From Methylobacterium marchantiae (GTDB lineage: Bacteria > Pseudomonadota > Alphaproteobacteria > Rhizobiales > Beijerinckiaceae), in assembly GCF_022179405.1 (NCBI RefSeq), contig NZ_BPQT01000037.1, positions 1 through 64,000 on the forward strand: DNA of 64,000 nucleotides, in the 5' to 3' direction. This document shows, one piece after another, positions 43,435-52,762 of this stretch. Position 1 is the stretch's first letter. Each line of letters opens with the position of its first letter. The position numbers were made by a program, and so were the translations under genes. The notes under the pieces were generated by a model. It made no database searches, was not told where the DNA came from, and worked only from the letters and a program-made list of their open reading frames with translations.

Positions 43435-44547
43435 ATGAACGTCGGCGTCTTCATTCCCATCGGAAACAACGGCTGGCTCCTGTCGGAGAACGCGCCGCAA
43501 TACAAGCCGAGCTTCGAGCTGAACAAGCAGGTGGTGCTGAAGGCCGAGGGCTACGGGCTCGATTTCGCCCTGTCGATGATCAAGCTGCGGGGCTTCGGCG
43601 GCAAGACCGAATTCTGGGACCACAACCTCGAATCCTTCACGCTGATGGCCGGCCTCGCCGCGGTGACAAGCCGGATCAAGCTGTTCGCCACTGCCGCCAC
43701 CCTGTGCATGCCCCCCGCCATCACCGCGCGGATGGCCTCCACCATCGATTCCATCTCCGGCGGCCGCTTCGGCCTCAACCTCGTCACCGGATGGCAGCGG
43801 CCGGAATATTCGCAGATGGGCCTGTGGCCCGGCGACGAGTATTTCTCGCGCCGCTACGAGTATCTCTCCGAATACGCCCAGGTGCTGCGCGACCTGTGGG
43901 AGACGGGGTCCTGCGACCTCAAGGGCGAGTTCTTCCAGATGGACGATTGCCGGCTCTCGCCACGGCCGCAGGCGGAGATGAAGATCATCTGTGCCGGCCA
44001 GTCCGCCGCCGGCATGGCATTCACCGCCCGATACGCCGATTACAATTTCTGCTTCGGCAAGGGCGTGAACACGCCGAAAGCCTTCGCCCCCACGGTGGAG
44101 CGGCTGGAACTCGCCAAGGCCGAGACCGGCCGGGACGTGTCGTCCTACGTGCTGTTCATGATCATCGCCGCCGAGACCGACGAGGAGGCCCGCGCCACCT
44201 GGGAACATTACAAGGCGGGGGCCGATGAAGAGGCCATCGCCTGGCTCGGCGTCCAGGGGGCGGCCGACACCAAGTCCGGCTCCGACACCAACGTGCGCCA
44301 GATGGCCGACCCGACCTCGGCGGTGAACATCAACATGGGCACCCTGGTCGGCTCCTACGCGGAGGTGGCGCGGATGCTCGACGAGGTCGCAACCGTTCCC
44401 GGCACCGAAGGCGTATTGCTGGTGTTCGACGATTTCCTGAAGGGGCTCGACGCCTACGGCACCCGCATCCAGCCGCTGATGGCCTCGCGGGCGCATCTCG
44501 CCGCCGATGCCGCACCGATGGCGCAGATCATGTCCAAGGTAGCGTGA
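43435..44547 (+). CDS. rutA: Pyrimidine monooxygenase RutA
   Basis: A 370-residue luciferase-like, FMN-dependent monooxygenase. It opens the uracil ring with oxygen to give 3-ureidoacrylate peracid. Family blocks include [55 protein letters not shown] and [20 protein letters not shown]. RutF in the same operon supplies reduced FMN. It overlaps rutB. Confidence 0.96.
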   Translation: MNVGVFIPIGNNGWLLSENAPQYKPSFELNKQVVLKAEGYGLDFALSMIKLRGFGGKTEFWDHNLESFTLMAGLAAVTSRIKLFATAATLCMPPAITARMASTIDSISGGRFGLNLVTGWQRPEYSQMGLWPGDEYFSRRYEYLSEYAQVLRDLWETGSCDLKGEFFQMDDCRLSPRPQAEMKIICAGQSAAGMAFTARYADYNFCFGKGVNTPKAFAPTVERLELAKAETGRDVSSYVLFMIIAAETDEEARATWEHYKAGADEEAIAWLGVQGAADTKSGSDTNVRQMADPTSAVNINMGTLVGSYAEVARMLDEVATVPGTEGVLLVFDDFLKGLDAYGTRIQPLMASRAHLAADAAPMAQIMSKVA

Positions 44548-45278
44548 TGGTCGCCGGATACCACGACGCGAGGGGGCGCCATGGCGGCATCACCCTCCCC
44601 GCCCGGCCCGAGCCCATCGCCTTCGACCCCGAGGCGACGGCCCTCATCGTCGTCGACATGCAGAACGCCTATGCCAGCAAGGGCGGCTATCTCGATCTCG
44701 CCGGGTTCGACGTCTCGGCGACCGGGCCGGTGATCGACCGGATCGCGCAGGCGGTGGCCGCCGCGCGAGGGGCCGGGATCAGGATCGTCTGGTTCCAGAA
44801 CGGCTGGGACCCCGATTACGTCGAGGCCGGAGGGCCGGGCTCACCGAACTGGCACAAGTCGAACGCCCTCAAGACCATGCGCGCCAGGCCCGGCATGAAC
44901 GAGCGGCTCCTCGCGAAGGGCACCTGGGACTACGCCCTGGTGGATGCGCTGAGCCCCGAGCCCGGCGACATCGTGCTCCCGAAGCCGCGCTACAGCGGCT
45001 TCTACAACACCCAGCTCGACAGCCTGCTGCGCTCGGCCGGCATCCGCACCCTGGTCTTCACCGGCATCGCCACCAATGTCTGCGTGGAATCGACCCTGCG
45101 CGACGGGTTCTTCCTCGAATATTTCGGCATCGTCCTCGCCGACGCGACGCATCAGGCGGGGCCGGACAGTCTTCAGGCGGGGGCGCTCGCCAACATCGCG
45201 ACCTTCTTCGGCTGGGTCTCCGACGTGGCGAGCTTCGAGGCGGCTCTGGCCGAGGGGGCCGCCGCGGCGGCGGAGTGA
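44544..45278 (+). CDS. rutB: Ureidoacrylate amidohydrolase RutB
   Basis: A 244-residue isochorismatase-like cysteine hydrolase that cuts ureidoacrylate peracid, releasing carbamate (hence ammonia and CO2). Catalytic elements are [14 protein letters not shown] (Asp), [19 protein letters not shown] (Lys) and [18 protein letters not shown] (Cys). The GTG at 44544 overlaps the rutA stop; the ATG at 44547 is the next codon. The gap to rutC holds a family B repeat. Confidence 0.95.
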   Translation: MMVAGYHDARGRHGGITLPARPEPIAFDPEATALIVVDMQNAYASKGGYLDLAGFDVSATGPVIDRIAQAVAAARGAGIRIVWFQNGWDPDYVEAGGPGSPNWHKSNALKTMRARPGMNERLLAKGTWDYALVDALSPEPGDIVLPKPRYSGFYNTQLDSLLRSAGIRTLVFTGIATNVCVESTLRDGFFLEYFGIVLADATHQAGPDSLQAGALANIATFFGWVSDVASFEAALAEGAAAAAE

Positions 45279-45327
45279 CATCCTTGCCTCCCAGACTTGC
45301 CTTCGACCCTGGCCTCTCATCCTCTCA

Positions 45328-45441
45328 CCTCATCCTGAGGTGCCGCAGCGTAGCGAAGGCCTCGAAGGAGGCCTCCAGTTCACTCCCCGGGTCCTGGAGG
45401 CCTCCTTCGAGGCCCGCTGACGCGGGCACCTCAGGATGAGG
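45328..45441. repeat. Repeat family B, copy 2 (inside the rut operon)
   Basis: A 114-base near-palindrome between rutB and rutC. The ends CCTCATCCTGAGG and CCTCAGGATGAGG match copy 1. In the transcript it would fold into a long hairpin and could reduce the level of the downstream genes or shield the upstream message. Confidence 0.75.
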
Positions 45442-45533
45442 TCGGGAGCAGGGACGAAGGACAAGGGCGGGTAAGACGACAACGACGACAAGGGACCAGA
45501 TCGACCATCGAACGAACGGGAGCACCTCGAAAC

Positions 45534-45923
45534 ATGCCCAAGACCGTGATCATTCCGCCCGGCACCGGCAAGCCGCTGGCGCCCTACGTTCCCGGCACGC
45601 TCGCCGACGGCGTGCTCTACGTGTCCGGCACGCTCCCGCTCGATGCCGACGCCAACGTCGTCCATGTGGGCGATGCCGGCGCCCAGACGAAGCACGTGCT
45701 GGAGACGATCAAGGGTGTGGTGACGGCGGCCGGCGGCACCATGGACGACGTCACCTTCAACCACATCTTCCTGAAGGACTGGGCGGATTACGCCGCGATC
45801 AACGCGGTCTACGCCACGTATTTCCCCGGCGAGAAACCGGCGCGCTACTGCATCCAGTGCGGCCTGGTGAAGCCCGACGCCCTGGTGGAGATCGCGTCCG
45901 TCGCGCATGTGGGCAGGCCGTGA
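45534..45923 (+). CDS. rutC: Aminoacrylate peracid reductase/deaminase RutC
   Basis: A 129-residue YjgF/RidA-family trimeric protein. Typical RutC blocks are [40 protein letters not shown] and [20 protein letters not shown]-like text ([20 protein letters not shown]). The conserved Arg and Glu of the RidA pocket lie near [20 protein letters not shown]. It acts on 3-aminoacrylate formed by RutB. It overlaps rutD by four bases (GTGA). Confidence 0.94.
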   Translation: MPKTVIIPPGTGKPLAPYVPGTLADGVLYVSGTLPLDADANVVHVGDAGAQTKHVLETIKGVVTAAGGTMDDVTFNHIFLKDWADYAAINAVYATYFPGEKPARYCIQCGLVKPDALVEIASVAHVGRP

Positions 45924-46699
45924 GTGCCGCCATCCACCATGAGATCCACGGCTCCGGCGCGCGGACGATCCTGCTCTCGCCGGGGCTCGGCGGGTCGTGC
46001 GGCTATTTCGCGCCGCAGATCCCGGCCCTGGCCGAGCGGTTCCGGGTGGTCGGCTACGACCATCGCGGCACCGGGCGCTCGCCCGATACGCTGGAGGAGG
46101 GCCACGACATCGCCGCCATGGCGGCCGACGCGCTGGCCGTCATGGACGAACTCGGCATCGCCGCCTGCGACATCGTCGGGCATGCGCTCGGCGGGCTGAT
46201 CGGCCTCGAGATCGCCCGCACCCGTCCCGAAAGGGTCGGGCGCCTCGTCGTCGTCAACGGCTGGGCCAAGGCCGATCCCGCGACGAAGCGCTGCTTTGCC
46301 GCCCGCAAGGCGCTCCTCGCCCATGCCGGAGCCGAGGCCTACGTGGCGGCGCAGGCGATCTTCCTCTATCCGGCGCCCTGGCTGTCGCTCCATGCCGCGC
46401 GGGTGGCGGCGGACGAGGCCCATGCCCTGGCGCATTTCCCCGGAGCGCCGAACACGTTCCGGCGGATCGCGGCGCTCGAGGCCTTCGACCTGAGCGATGA
46501 TCTCGCCGGTATTCCGCACGAGACCCTGGTGATGGCGGCGGAAGACGACGTGCTGGTGCCCTATCTGTGCTCGGAACGGCTCGCGGCGGGCCTGCCCGCC
46601 GCCACGCTGGATCTGGCCAAGAGCGGCGGCCATGCCCATAGCGTGACGCGGGCGGAGGCGTTCAACCGCGCCCTCCTCGCCTTCCTCGACCGACCCTGA
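45920..46699 (+). CDS. rutD: RutD, alpha/beta hydrolase
   Basis: A 259-residue alpha/beta hydrolase thought to speed conversion of aminoacrylate to malonic semialdehyde and ammonia. The nucleophile elbow reads VGHALGGL: Ala stands where hydrolases carry Ser, as it also does in E. coli RutD (VGHALGAL), so this is normal for the family. Other blocks: [45 protein letters not shown] and [15 protein letters not shown]. Start at the GTG overlapping the rutC stop. Confidence 0.93.
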   Translation: MSAAIHHEIHGSGARTILLSPGLGGSCGYFAPQIPALAERFRVVGYDHRGTGRSPDTLEEGHDIAAMAADALAVMDELGIAACDIVGHALGGLIGLEIARTRPERVGRLVVVNGWAKADPATKRCFAARKALLAHAGAEAYVAAQAIFLYPAPWLSLHAARVAADEAHALAHFPGAPNTFRRIAALEAFDLSDDLAGIPHETLVMAAEDDVLVPYLCSERLAAGLPAATLDLAKSGGHAHSVTRAEAFNRALLAFLDRP

Positions 46700-46737
46700 C
46701 GCTTCTTCGACCACCTCTGACGCTTCCTGGACCGATC

Positions 46738-47268
46738 ATGACCGAGACGACGACGCCCCCGGTCGAGCCCGGCGCCTTTCGCGAGGCGATGGCGCATCTC
46801 GCCAGCTCCGTCCACCTCGTCACCACGGACGGGCCGGGCGGGCGGGCGGGATTCACCGCCTCCTCCGTCTGCAGCGTCAGCGACGCACCGCCGACGCTCC
46901 TCGTCTGCATCAACCGCGGTTCCTCGGCCTATGCGGCGATGAGCGCCAACACGGTCCTGTGCGTGAACACGCTGTCGGGCGAGCAGGCCGGCATCGCCGG
47001 CGCCTTCGGCGGCCGCACCCCCATGGACGAGCGCTTCGCCGCGGCGGCCTGGGGCCGCCTCGCCACCGGGGCGCCGGTGCTGGAAGGCGCGCTCACCGCC
47101 TTCGATTGCCGCATCGTCGGGCGCCATGCGGTCGGCAGCCACGACGTGCTGTTCTGTGAGGTGGTGGATCTCGCCGAGCCCGGTGGCGGCCAGGGTCTCG
47201 TCTATGCCGGCCGGCGCTACCACACCCTGCCCGTGACGGTCGTACCGCCGCACGACGCGGCCGCCTGA
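46738..47268 (+). CDS. rutF: FMN reductase RutF
   Basis: A 176-residue flavin reductase that regenerates reduced FMN for RutA from NADH. It shows [39 protein letters not shown] and [20 protein letters not shown]. Its start follows a short gap after rutD in which a 16-base segment is repeated (CTGACGCTTCTTCGACC and CTGACGCTTCCTGGACC). Confidence 0.93.
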   Translation: MTETTTPPVEPGAFREAMAHLASSVHLVTTDGPGGRAGFTASSVCSVSDAPPTLLVCINRGSSAYAAMSANTVLCVNTLSGEQAGIAGAFGGRTPMDERFAAAAWGRLATGAPVLEGALTAFDCRIVGRHAVGSHDVLFCEVVDLAEPGGGQGLVYAGRRYHTLPVTVVPPHDAAA

Positions 47269-47343
47269 AGGTCCGGTCCCGAGCGGAGCGTCCTGCCACG
47301 CTCCTTGCATCACCCGATCCCACCGTCCGGAGACGACGCGACC

Positions 47344-48675
47344 ATGGCAGCCGATTCCTTCTTCCCGACCTGGCGCGCCAGGGACGCGACGGCCGAGACC
47401 ACGGACGTGATGCCCGACGAGCGGCTGCCCGCGGGCCAGACCATTCTGCTCGGCTTCCAGCACGTGGTGGCGATGTTCGGCGCCACCGCCCTGATGCCGA
47501 TCCTGATGGGGTTCGACCCCAACCTGGCGATCTTCTTCTCCGGCATCGGCACGCTGCTCTTCTTCGTCGCCACCGGGGGAAGGGTGCCGAGCTATCTCGG
47601 CTCGTCGGCGGCCTTCGTCGGGGTGGTGATCGCGGCCACCGGCTATGCCGGGTCGGGGCCGAACCCCAACATCGCCATCGCGCTCGGCGGCATCGTCGCA
47701 GCGGGGCTGCTCTACAGCATCGTCGGCGCCGTCATCGGCCTCGTCGGCTATGCCTGGGTCGAGCGGGTGATGCCGCCGGTGGTGACCGGTGCGGTGGTGG
47801 CCGCCATCGGCCTCAACCTCGCGCCGATCGCCACGCGGATCCTCTCGGGCAGCGCCTTCGACACCTGGTTCGGCCTCCTGACCGTGGTGATCGTCAGCGT
47901 CATCACCATCTACGCGCCCGGCCTCGCCCGGCGCCTGCCGATCCTGATCGGGGCGGCGCTCGCCTATGGTCTCTATCTCCTCCTCGCCAACGGGCTCGGG
48001 CTGGCCAAGCCCATCGACTTCTCCGCCGTCATGGCCGCCCCCTGGATCGGCACGCCGCATTTCGTCACGCCGGTCTTCGACGGCACGGCGATCGCCCTCA
48101 TCGCCCCGGTCTTCGTGGTGCTGATCGCGGAGAATCTCGGCCATATCAAAGCCATCGGCGCGATGACGAGCCGCAACCTCGACCCCTATATCTCCCGCGC
48201 CTTCCTCGGCGACGGCATCGCCACCATGCTGTCGGGCTCGCTCGGCGGCACCGGCGTGACGACCTATGCGGAGAATATGGGCGTGATGGCCATGACCCGG
48301 ATCTACTCGACCCTGGTCTTCGTGGTGGCCGGGCTCACCGCAATCCTGTTCGGCCTGTGCCCGAAATTCGGGGCGCTGATCCTGACCCTGCCGGTGCCGG
48401 TGATCGGCGGTCTCTCGGTGGTGGTGTTCGGCTTGATCGCCGCCACCGCCGGGCGGATCTGGGTGGAGAACCGGGTCGATTTCGCCAGCGCCCGCAACCT
48501 GCTCACCGTCGGAATCGCCGTGGTGCTGGGGGCCGGCGACCTGACCCTGAAATTCGGCTCCTTCGCCTTCGGCGGCATCGGCACCGCCACGTTCGGGGCG
48601 ATCCTGATCTATCATCTGCTCGGCTTGACGAAGCTCGGGACCGTGCCGGGCAAGATCGGCGACGCGCGGGCCTGA
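47344..48675 (+). CDS. rutG: Uracil/pyrimidine permease RutG
   Basis: A 443-residue member of the NCS2 (UraA) family with about 14 membrane segments. AGQTILLGFQHVVAMFGATA, VTGAVVAAIGLNLAP, the substrate-contact region LIAENLGHIKAIGAMT and LPVPVIGGLSVVVFG are characteristic. It brings uracil or thymine into the cell for RutA. Start at the ATG at 47344. It closes the rutABCDFG line; rutE is absent. Confidence 0.95.
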   Translation: MAADSFFPTWRARDATAETTDVMPDERLPAGQTILLGFQHVVAMFGATALMPILMGFDPNLAIFFSGIGTLLFFVATGGRVPSYLGSSAAFVGVVIAATGYAGSGPNPNIAIALGGIVAAGLLYSIVGAVIGLVGYAWVERVMPPVVTGAVVAAIGLNLAPIATRILSGSAFDTWFGLLTVVIVSVITIYAPGLARRLPILIGAALAYGLYLLLANGLGLAKPIDFSAVMAAPWIGTPHFVTPVFDGTAIALIAPVFVVLIAENLGHIKAIGAMTSRNLDPYISRAFLGDGIATMLSGSLGGTGVTTYAENMGVMAMTRIYSTLVFVVAGLTAILFGLCPKFGALILTLPVPVIGGLSVVVFGLIAATAGRIWVENRVDFASARNLLTVGIAVVLGAGDLTLKFGSFAFGGIGTATFGAILIYHLLGLTKLGTVPGKIGDARA

Positions 48676-48721
48676 CCGCGCATCGTCTCCTCGATCCCTT
48701 CACATCTCGAACGTCGGGGGC

Positions 48722-48973
48722 TCAGCGGGCGCCGCGCTCGCCGCGACGGGTCGAGCCCGTGGTGATCTCTCCCTCGTGTCCGCGGCGCGGTGCGTGAGCG
48801 GAGCGGCCGTCGCGGAATTCCATGAGGTTCGACGGAGCGGCGCGGCCTGCGAGGCCGCCCGGTGCGACCGCCGCGGGGATGCCGGCCGGCGCATTGTAGC
48901 TCTGGGCCGAAGCGGCCGAGGCCGCCACGCTGAGGCCGAGCGCAAGAACAGTGGTGGCGAGACGTGCGGTCAT
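48722..48973 (-). CDS. Small exported protein, 83 residues
   Basis: A signal peptide (LATTVLALGLSVAASAASA) is followed by SYNAPAGIPAAVAPGG and a basic, glycine-rich C-terminus (RRGHEGEITTGSTRRGERGAR). Unknown function; low-complexity composition. The frame is open upstream to 49060 but the signal peptide argues for the ATG at 48973. Confidence 0.6.
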   Translation of the reverse strand: MTARLATTVLALGLSVAASAASAQSYNAPAGIPAAVAPGGLAGRAAPSNLMEFRDGRSAHAPRRGHEGEITTGSTRRGERGAR

Positions 48974-49266
48974 GGATGTCGTCCTGATCGTCGATTCCGT
49001 GCCGATCAATCGGCATCGTCGATTCGAGTTCCCAAGATTTGAGCAGGACTGCCCTCTCAAGCAACAGCAATTGCCGTCTTGCTGTGCAGCGTGACGATCA
49101 CGGCAGGATGAGAAGTGGCACCTTTCCGAATGGTCTTCATCCGGAAACCAGGGGATTCCGGTGCGCTTTTAAAGACTTGAGCGCCGCCGGACACGAATCC
49201 GCAGCGCGGCGCCGCGTCTGGCACGACTATTTCGCCGCGGGTGCAATTCAGCACCGGCTCATCGGT

Positions 49267-50805
49267 CTATTCGGCGGCGAACAGTCCCGGCATCTCGGGC
49301 TCGGCGCTTCCCGGCAGGACGGCCTTGGGGTCGCCCGGTCCGGTCTCGCAGCCAAGCGACGGCAGGGCGATGACCCGGTTTCCGCGAAAATCCATGCGGC
49401 AGACGATGGTGCCGCGGGTCTCCACATAGGCGAGCAGGCGCCGTGCCCGGCCGGGCGAGCGGCTGCCGATGGCGCGCGCCAGGGCCTCGTCCCCGGGGCA
49501 GGGCTCCCCGGCGAGAGCCGCGCGGGCGAGGAGCAGGAACAGGCCCTGGACCTCGTCGGGCAAGGAGGCGGCAGCTTTCTGCGCCTCCTGCCAGCGCCCG
49601 TCGCTGTCGGCGGGAGCACCCTGCCCGTCGATTCCCGCGCGGGCGACGCCGAGGCGGCGGCGGAAGGCGGCGAGGGGTAGGGATTCGCCGTCGAGCCCGC
49701 GCATGCGGCAGCGGACGAGGAAATCCTGGTAGATCACCGCCACGGGCTGGCGCCCGGCATCGGGATCGGCGGCGATGCCGCGCAGGACCTCGTCGAGGCC
49801 GGCACGCAGATCCTCCGCGCTCAGCGGCACGGGCGCCTCGGCGGGTTCGGGCCGGTAGGCGCTGAGTTCGCGCAGGAGATCGGCCGGGCTGGCGCGCGGC
49901 GTTGGCGGGGTACGCGGCGCCGGCACCCAGGAGGCCGTGCCGTCCTCGGCCGAGCGGGTGAGGATGAGCGCGCGCAGGTCCGCATCGGCGGGGGCGGGGA
50001 GCGGCACCAGCTTCGGGGAGCCGGAGCGCGCCGAGGTCGAGACCGGGCCGATGCGCAGGGCCAGCGGCCGGCGGCTCAATGCGGGCCCCAGCGCCACGAA
50101 TTCGCCGCGCGAGAGATCGCGGAACCGCTCGGCGCCCCGGCGGTCGAGGCCGAGGAGGTCGGCGGCCCGCGCCATGTCGATGTCGAGGAAGGTGCGCCCC
50201 ATCAGGAAGTTGGTGGCCTCCGCCGCCACGTTCTTGGCGAGCTTGGCGAGGCGCTGGGTGGCGATGATACCGGCGAGCCCACGCTTGCGGCCGCGGCACA
50301 TCAGGTTGGTCATGGCCCCGAGGGAGGCCTTGCGCGCCTCGTCGGACACATCGCCGGCCGCGGCCGGCGCGAAGATCTGCGCCTCGTCCACCACCACCAG
50401 GACGGGATGCCAATGGCTGCGCTCGGCTTCGAACAGCCCGCCGAGGAAGGCGGCGGCGGCGCGCATCTGCGCCTCCATGTCGAGGCTCTCCAGGGTGAGC
50501 ACCACCGAGACCCGGTGGGCGCGCACCCGCGCCGCGATGGCCTGGAGGTCGCCCTCCCCGTGGGCGCCGTCCACGACCACATGGCCGTAGGCCTCGGCCA
50601 GGGTGACGAAATCGCCTTCGGGATCGATGATCACCTGCTGGACCGCACCGGCGCTCTGTTCGAGCAGGCGGCGCAGGAGATGCGACTTGCCCGAGCCGGA
50701 ATTGCCCTGGACGAGAAGTCGGGTGGCCAGCAGCTCCTCGAGATCGAGCCGAGCGGGCTCTTCGCCGGGACCCATGCTCAGACCCATCTCGATCCCGACC
50801 GTCAT
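49267..50805 (-). CDS. HerA-like ATPase
   Basis: A 512-residue RecA-fold ATPase of the HerA/VirB4-like type. Walker A is QGNSGSGKSHLLRRLLEQS and Walker B is VLVVVDEAQIFAP. A conserved middle block reads MTNLMCRGRKRGLAGIIATQ with the HerA-type arginine region. HerA ATPases move DNA with a nuclease partner (NurA or Sir2), but none is adjacent. C-terminal half is proline-rich and may be disordered. I start at MTVGIEMGLS; the frame is open to 50904. Confidence 0.8.
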   Translation of the reverse strand: MTVGIEMGLSMGPGEEPARLDLEELLATRLLVQGNSGSGKSHLLRRLLEQSAGAVQQVIIDPEGDFVTLAEAYGHVVVDGAHGEGDLQAIAARVRAHRVSVVLTLESLDMEAQMRAAAAFLGGLFEAERSHWHPVLVVVDEAQIFAPAAAGDVSDEARKASLGAMTNLMCRGRKRGLAGIIATQRLAKLAKNVAAEATNFLMGRTFLDIDMARAADLLGLDRRGAERFRDLSRGEFVALGPALSRRPLALRIGPVSTSARSGSPKLVPLPAPADADLRALILTRSAEDGTASWVPAPRTPPTPRASPADLLRELSAYRPEPAEAPVPLSAEDLRAGLDEVLRGIAADPDAGRQPVAVIYQDFLVRCRMRGLDGESLPLAAFRRRLGVARAGIDGQGAPADSDGRWQEAQKAAASLPDEVQGLFLLLARAALAGEPCPGDEALARAIGSRSPGRARRLLAYVETRGTIVCRMDFRGNRVIALPSLGCETGPGDPKAVLPGSAEPEMPGLFAAE

Positions 50806-50967
50806 TCCCGCTCCGCTATCCTCGACCGGACCGACCCTAGCATGAAGGGGCTGACCGCGCGTCGGGGTGGGACGATGCGTCCACAGGCAGGGGCGCAGGA
50901 GCATAGGCCAGGAGACCTAGGCTTTAGATCTTATGTTTTTATACCTAGGACTAAGTGCTTTAACCGT

Positions 50968-50997
50968 GTCACTTGAAGTGACTACGCAACTTGCGTA
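50968..50997. promoter_or_regulatory. Two abutting 15-base palindromes
   Basis: GTCACTTGAAGTGAC (50968-50982) and TACGCAACTTGCGTA (50983-50997) are each perfect with 7-base arms and lie back to back without a gap. They sit in the AT-rich gap between the divergent HerA-like gene and the small gene at 51028. Two such sites in tandem look like operators, perhaps for the Xre-type protein encoded at 51241. Confidence 0.5.
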
Positions 50998-51027
50998 TGG
51001 TTTTGTCACGGAAGAGGATATCCGAGG

Positions 51028-51365
51028 GTGCCGATCAGGCTGGAGATCGTTTCCGACGAGAGCGATGAGCCGGTCGTCGTCGCCCTCATCCACCTGCCGG
51101 TGGGCATTCTCGAAGTGATGGCCGAAGTGATCTGGGAAGAGGAACGGCTGCGTCTGGACGGTCTTCATTGCCACGGCGTTGGGTAAGGCCGAACGACGTC
51201 GGGCTTCCCGCCCTGCGAAGGATTCTGCGGGAGGTACTGGATGAACTCGGACTCGATGAAGCCATCGTCAGCGGCGCGATCCGGACGACCGGTGCCGCAC
51301 CGGGACGTCTGCCGCGTCCTCTCAGGATCACCCGCCACACTTGCCCTTCGCGCGGACGCTCATAG
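51028..51365 (+). pseudogene. Frameshifted small protein gene
   Basis: From GTG at 51028 the frame gives VPIRLEIVSDESDEPVVVAL and DGLHCHGVG, then stops at 51184. A second frame takes over at once with RPNDVGLPALRRILREVLDE, VSGAIRTTGAAPGRLPRPLR and ends at the TAG at 51365. The two halves join smoothly if two bases near 51182 are removed (or one added). I read this as one ~110-residue gene broken by a frameshift. The intact family is unknown to me by name. Confidence 0.55.
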
Positions 51366-51756
51366 GGCTGACGCCCCCGGCGTCAGCCTGGTCCTCGCGA
51401 AGCGACATCTGAGTCTCAGAAGCGCGCGGGTGGCCGCCACGAAGCTGTTCGACACGGGCTTCGTCGTCGTCATACTTCCCGCCCTGGAGAATCTCGAAAT
51501 CCTGCGAAGCGAATTCGCGGATCTGCAGGTGGATGCCGTCCTCCATGGTCCACCCGACCGCGTCGACGTGAAGCGCCTGCGCGAGCGGCAGGGCCTGACG
51601 CAGGAAGAGTTCGCGACCGAATTCGGCCTCGATCTGTCGACGCTCCGCAACTGGGAGCAGGGACGCTCGGAGCCCGACACGGCAACGCGAACGCTCCTGC
51701 GCACGATCGCCGCTCACCCGGCGGCCGTCCACGCGGCGCTGAAGCGGCAGGACTAA
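51241..51756 (+). CDS. Xre-type helix-turn-helix protein
   Basis: The C-terminal 65 residues are a clear Xre/HigA-like helix-turn-helix (VKRLRERQGLTQEEFATEFG, LDLSTLRNWEQGRSEPDTAT). The segment before it (LVLAKRHLSLRSARVAATKL, FDTGFVVVILPALENLEIL) is also ordered. The true start is unclear: the ATG at 51241 overlaps the frameshifted gene in another frame, and no closer ATG or GTG was found. A hairpin at 51366-51388 lies inside this reading frame, so the protein may really start just after it. Confidence 0.6.
   Translation: MNSDSMKPSSAARSGRPVPHRDVCRVLSGSPATLALRADAHRADAPGVSLVLAKRHLSLRSARVAATKLFDTGFVVVILPALENLEILRSEFADLQVDAVLHGPPDRVDVKRLRERQGLTQEEFATEFGLDLSTLRNWEQGRSEPDTATRTLLRTIAAHPAAVHAALKRQD
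51366..51388 (+). terminator. Perfect 10-bp hairpin after the frameshifted gene
   Basis: GGCTGACGCC (51366-51375) pairs perfectly with GGCGTCAGCC (51379-51388) around CCC, beginning one base after the TAG at 51363-51365. It may end the upstream message or separate it from the Xre-type gene. Confidence 0.45.
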
Positions 51757-51849
51757 ATTCCAAAGCGAGGCCTGAACGGGGGGATCAAGGCTGCATTTTC
51801 TTGCAGCCTTCCCTTGCCGCCCTGCTCCGCGCGTCTAGGTTCTGTGCGC

Positions 51850-52056
51850 ATGAACTCAGTCCTCATCGTCGCCCTCGTCTGCGCCTCCACGGTCCAGGCC
51901 CCCGACTGCTCCCGCGAGACGGCCCTCGACGTGATCACGGGGCCGGCCCATACGCTCCAGGAATGCATGATGCAGGGGCCCGTCCTGGCGGCCAATGCCG
52001 GCCACGGCAACGACACGGACACCTACGTGAAGACCCGCTGCGAACCGCGGCGCTGA
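51850..52056 (+). CDS. Small secreted four-cysteine protein (paralogue)
   Basis: A 68-residue protein beginning MNSVLIVALVCASTV with a short hydrophobic N-terminus. Cysteines at 11, 20, 39 and 64 match the first three positions of the protein at 4129-4350 exactly, and the last lies within two residues. Both end with a Tyr-x-Lys-Thr-x-Cys element (TYVKTRC here, AYLKTEC there). Unknown function. ATG start at 51850; the frame is open 12 codons upstream. Confidence 0.65.
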   Translation: MNSVLIVALVCASTVQAPDCSRETALDVITGPAHTLQECMMQGPVLAANAGHGNDTDTYVKTRCEPRR

Positions 52057-52076
52057 CCGGCGGGAGCGACCATTCC

Positions 52077-52355
52077 ATGAGCGACGACAGCGTCAGCCCC
52101 GACCGGGCGGTGATGATCCGCCTGCGCGCCCGCCTCGCGGTGGTGGAGCGGGCGGCCTGGTTCGGCTTCGCCGAGGCGATGCGGCGCCAGCCCGAGGAGA
52201 CCGAGGCCTATATCGCGGCCGAGCGGGCCAAATGCGCCGAGGGCTTCGCCGGCCCGAAATGGGCGCGCGACCTCACCGATGCGGAGCGGGCGATGCTCGG
52301 CGCCGAGGTCGATGCGGGGCTGGCGCAGCTGGTGGAGGATGCCAAGGCCGGGTGA
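52077..52355 (+). CDS. Hypothetical protein, 92 residues
   Basis: A soluble, helical, charged protein (MIRLRARLAVVERAAWFGFA, EETEAYIAAERAKCAEGFAG). GGGAG precedes the ATG at suitable spacing. It follows the secreted four-cysteine gene by 20 bases and may be co-transcribed. I recognise no family. Confidence 0.5.
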   Translation: MSDDSVSPDRAVMIRLRARLAVVERAAWFGFAEAMRRQPEETEAYIAAERAKCAEGFAGPKWARDLTDAERAMLGAEVDAGLAQLVEDAKAG

Positions 52356-52376
52356 GTCTCCCGGCTCCCTCCCCTT

Positions 52377-52532
52377 CCCCGGACGGGTGGAGCGAGAGCG
52401 GAACCCGATCCGGAGCCCATCCTGGGACGTCGCAAAGCGTCCGAAGCCTTATGCCGTCCGTATCGAGCCGCTGACGCGGCCCTTCTTTCCCTGGGTCCCG
52501 GCTCACCTTCCGCTCCGCTCCAGGCGGCCGGG
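52377..52532. repeat. Repeat family A, copy 3
   Basis: Modules at 52377-52413 and 52497-52532, 156 bases in all. Its central part is almost identical to that of copy 4, which follows 76 bases later. It fills the gap after the 92-residue gene. Confidence 0.75.
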
Positions 52533-52608
52533 AAAGGGGAGCGTCAAGGGATAGGAGAATGCGGTCTCTCCCGGATCGAGAGATGGACCACAAGGACCGC
52601 GCCCCCTT

Positions 52609-52762
52609 CCCCGGACGGGTGGAGCGAAGCGGAGCCCGATCCGGGGGCCAGACTACGATGCCGCGAAGCGTCCGAAGCCTCGTGCCGTTCGTATCGAGCC
52701 GCTGACGCGGCCCTTTTTCCCTGGGTCCCGGCTCACCTTCCGCTCCGCTCCAGGCGGCCGGG
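52609..52762. repeat. Repeat family A, copy 4 (tandem duplicate of copy 3)
   Basis: Modules at 52609-52646 and 52727-52762, 154 bases in all. The inner stretch from AGCGTCCGAAGCC to the second module differs from copy 3 at only a few positions, and both are followed by AGCGTCAAGGGATAG. A recent local duplication is likely. Confidence 0.75.

Noticed and set aside
45920-46699. Loss of the nucleophile in RutD read as inactivation
   Set aside because: E. coli RutD has the same GHALG form, so the residue is family-normal and not a mutation of this gene.
46561-48615. A 684-codon open frame on the minus strand across rutD, rutF and rutG
   Set aside because: It is antisense to three well-supported rut genes, composed of Asp/Glu/Gly/Arg/His-rich low-complexity text and lacks any family signal. 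High GC content creates such shadows.
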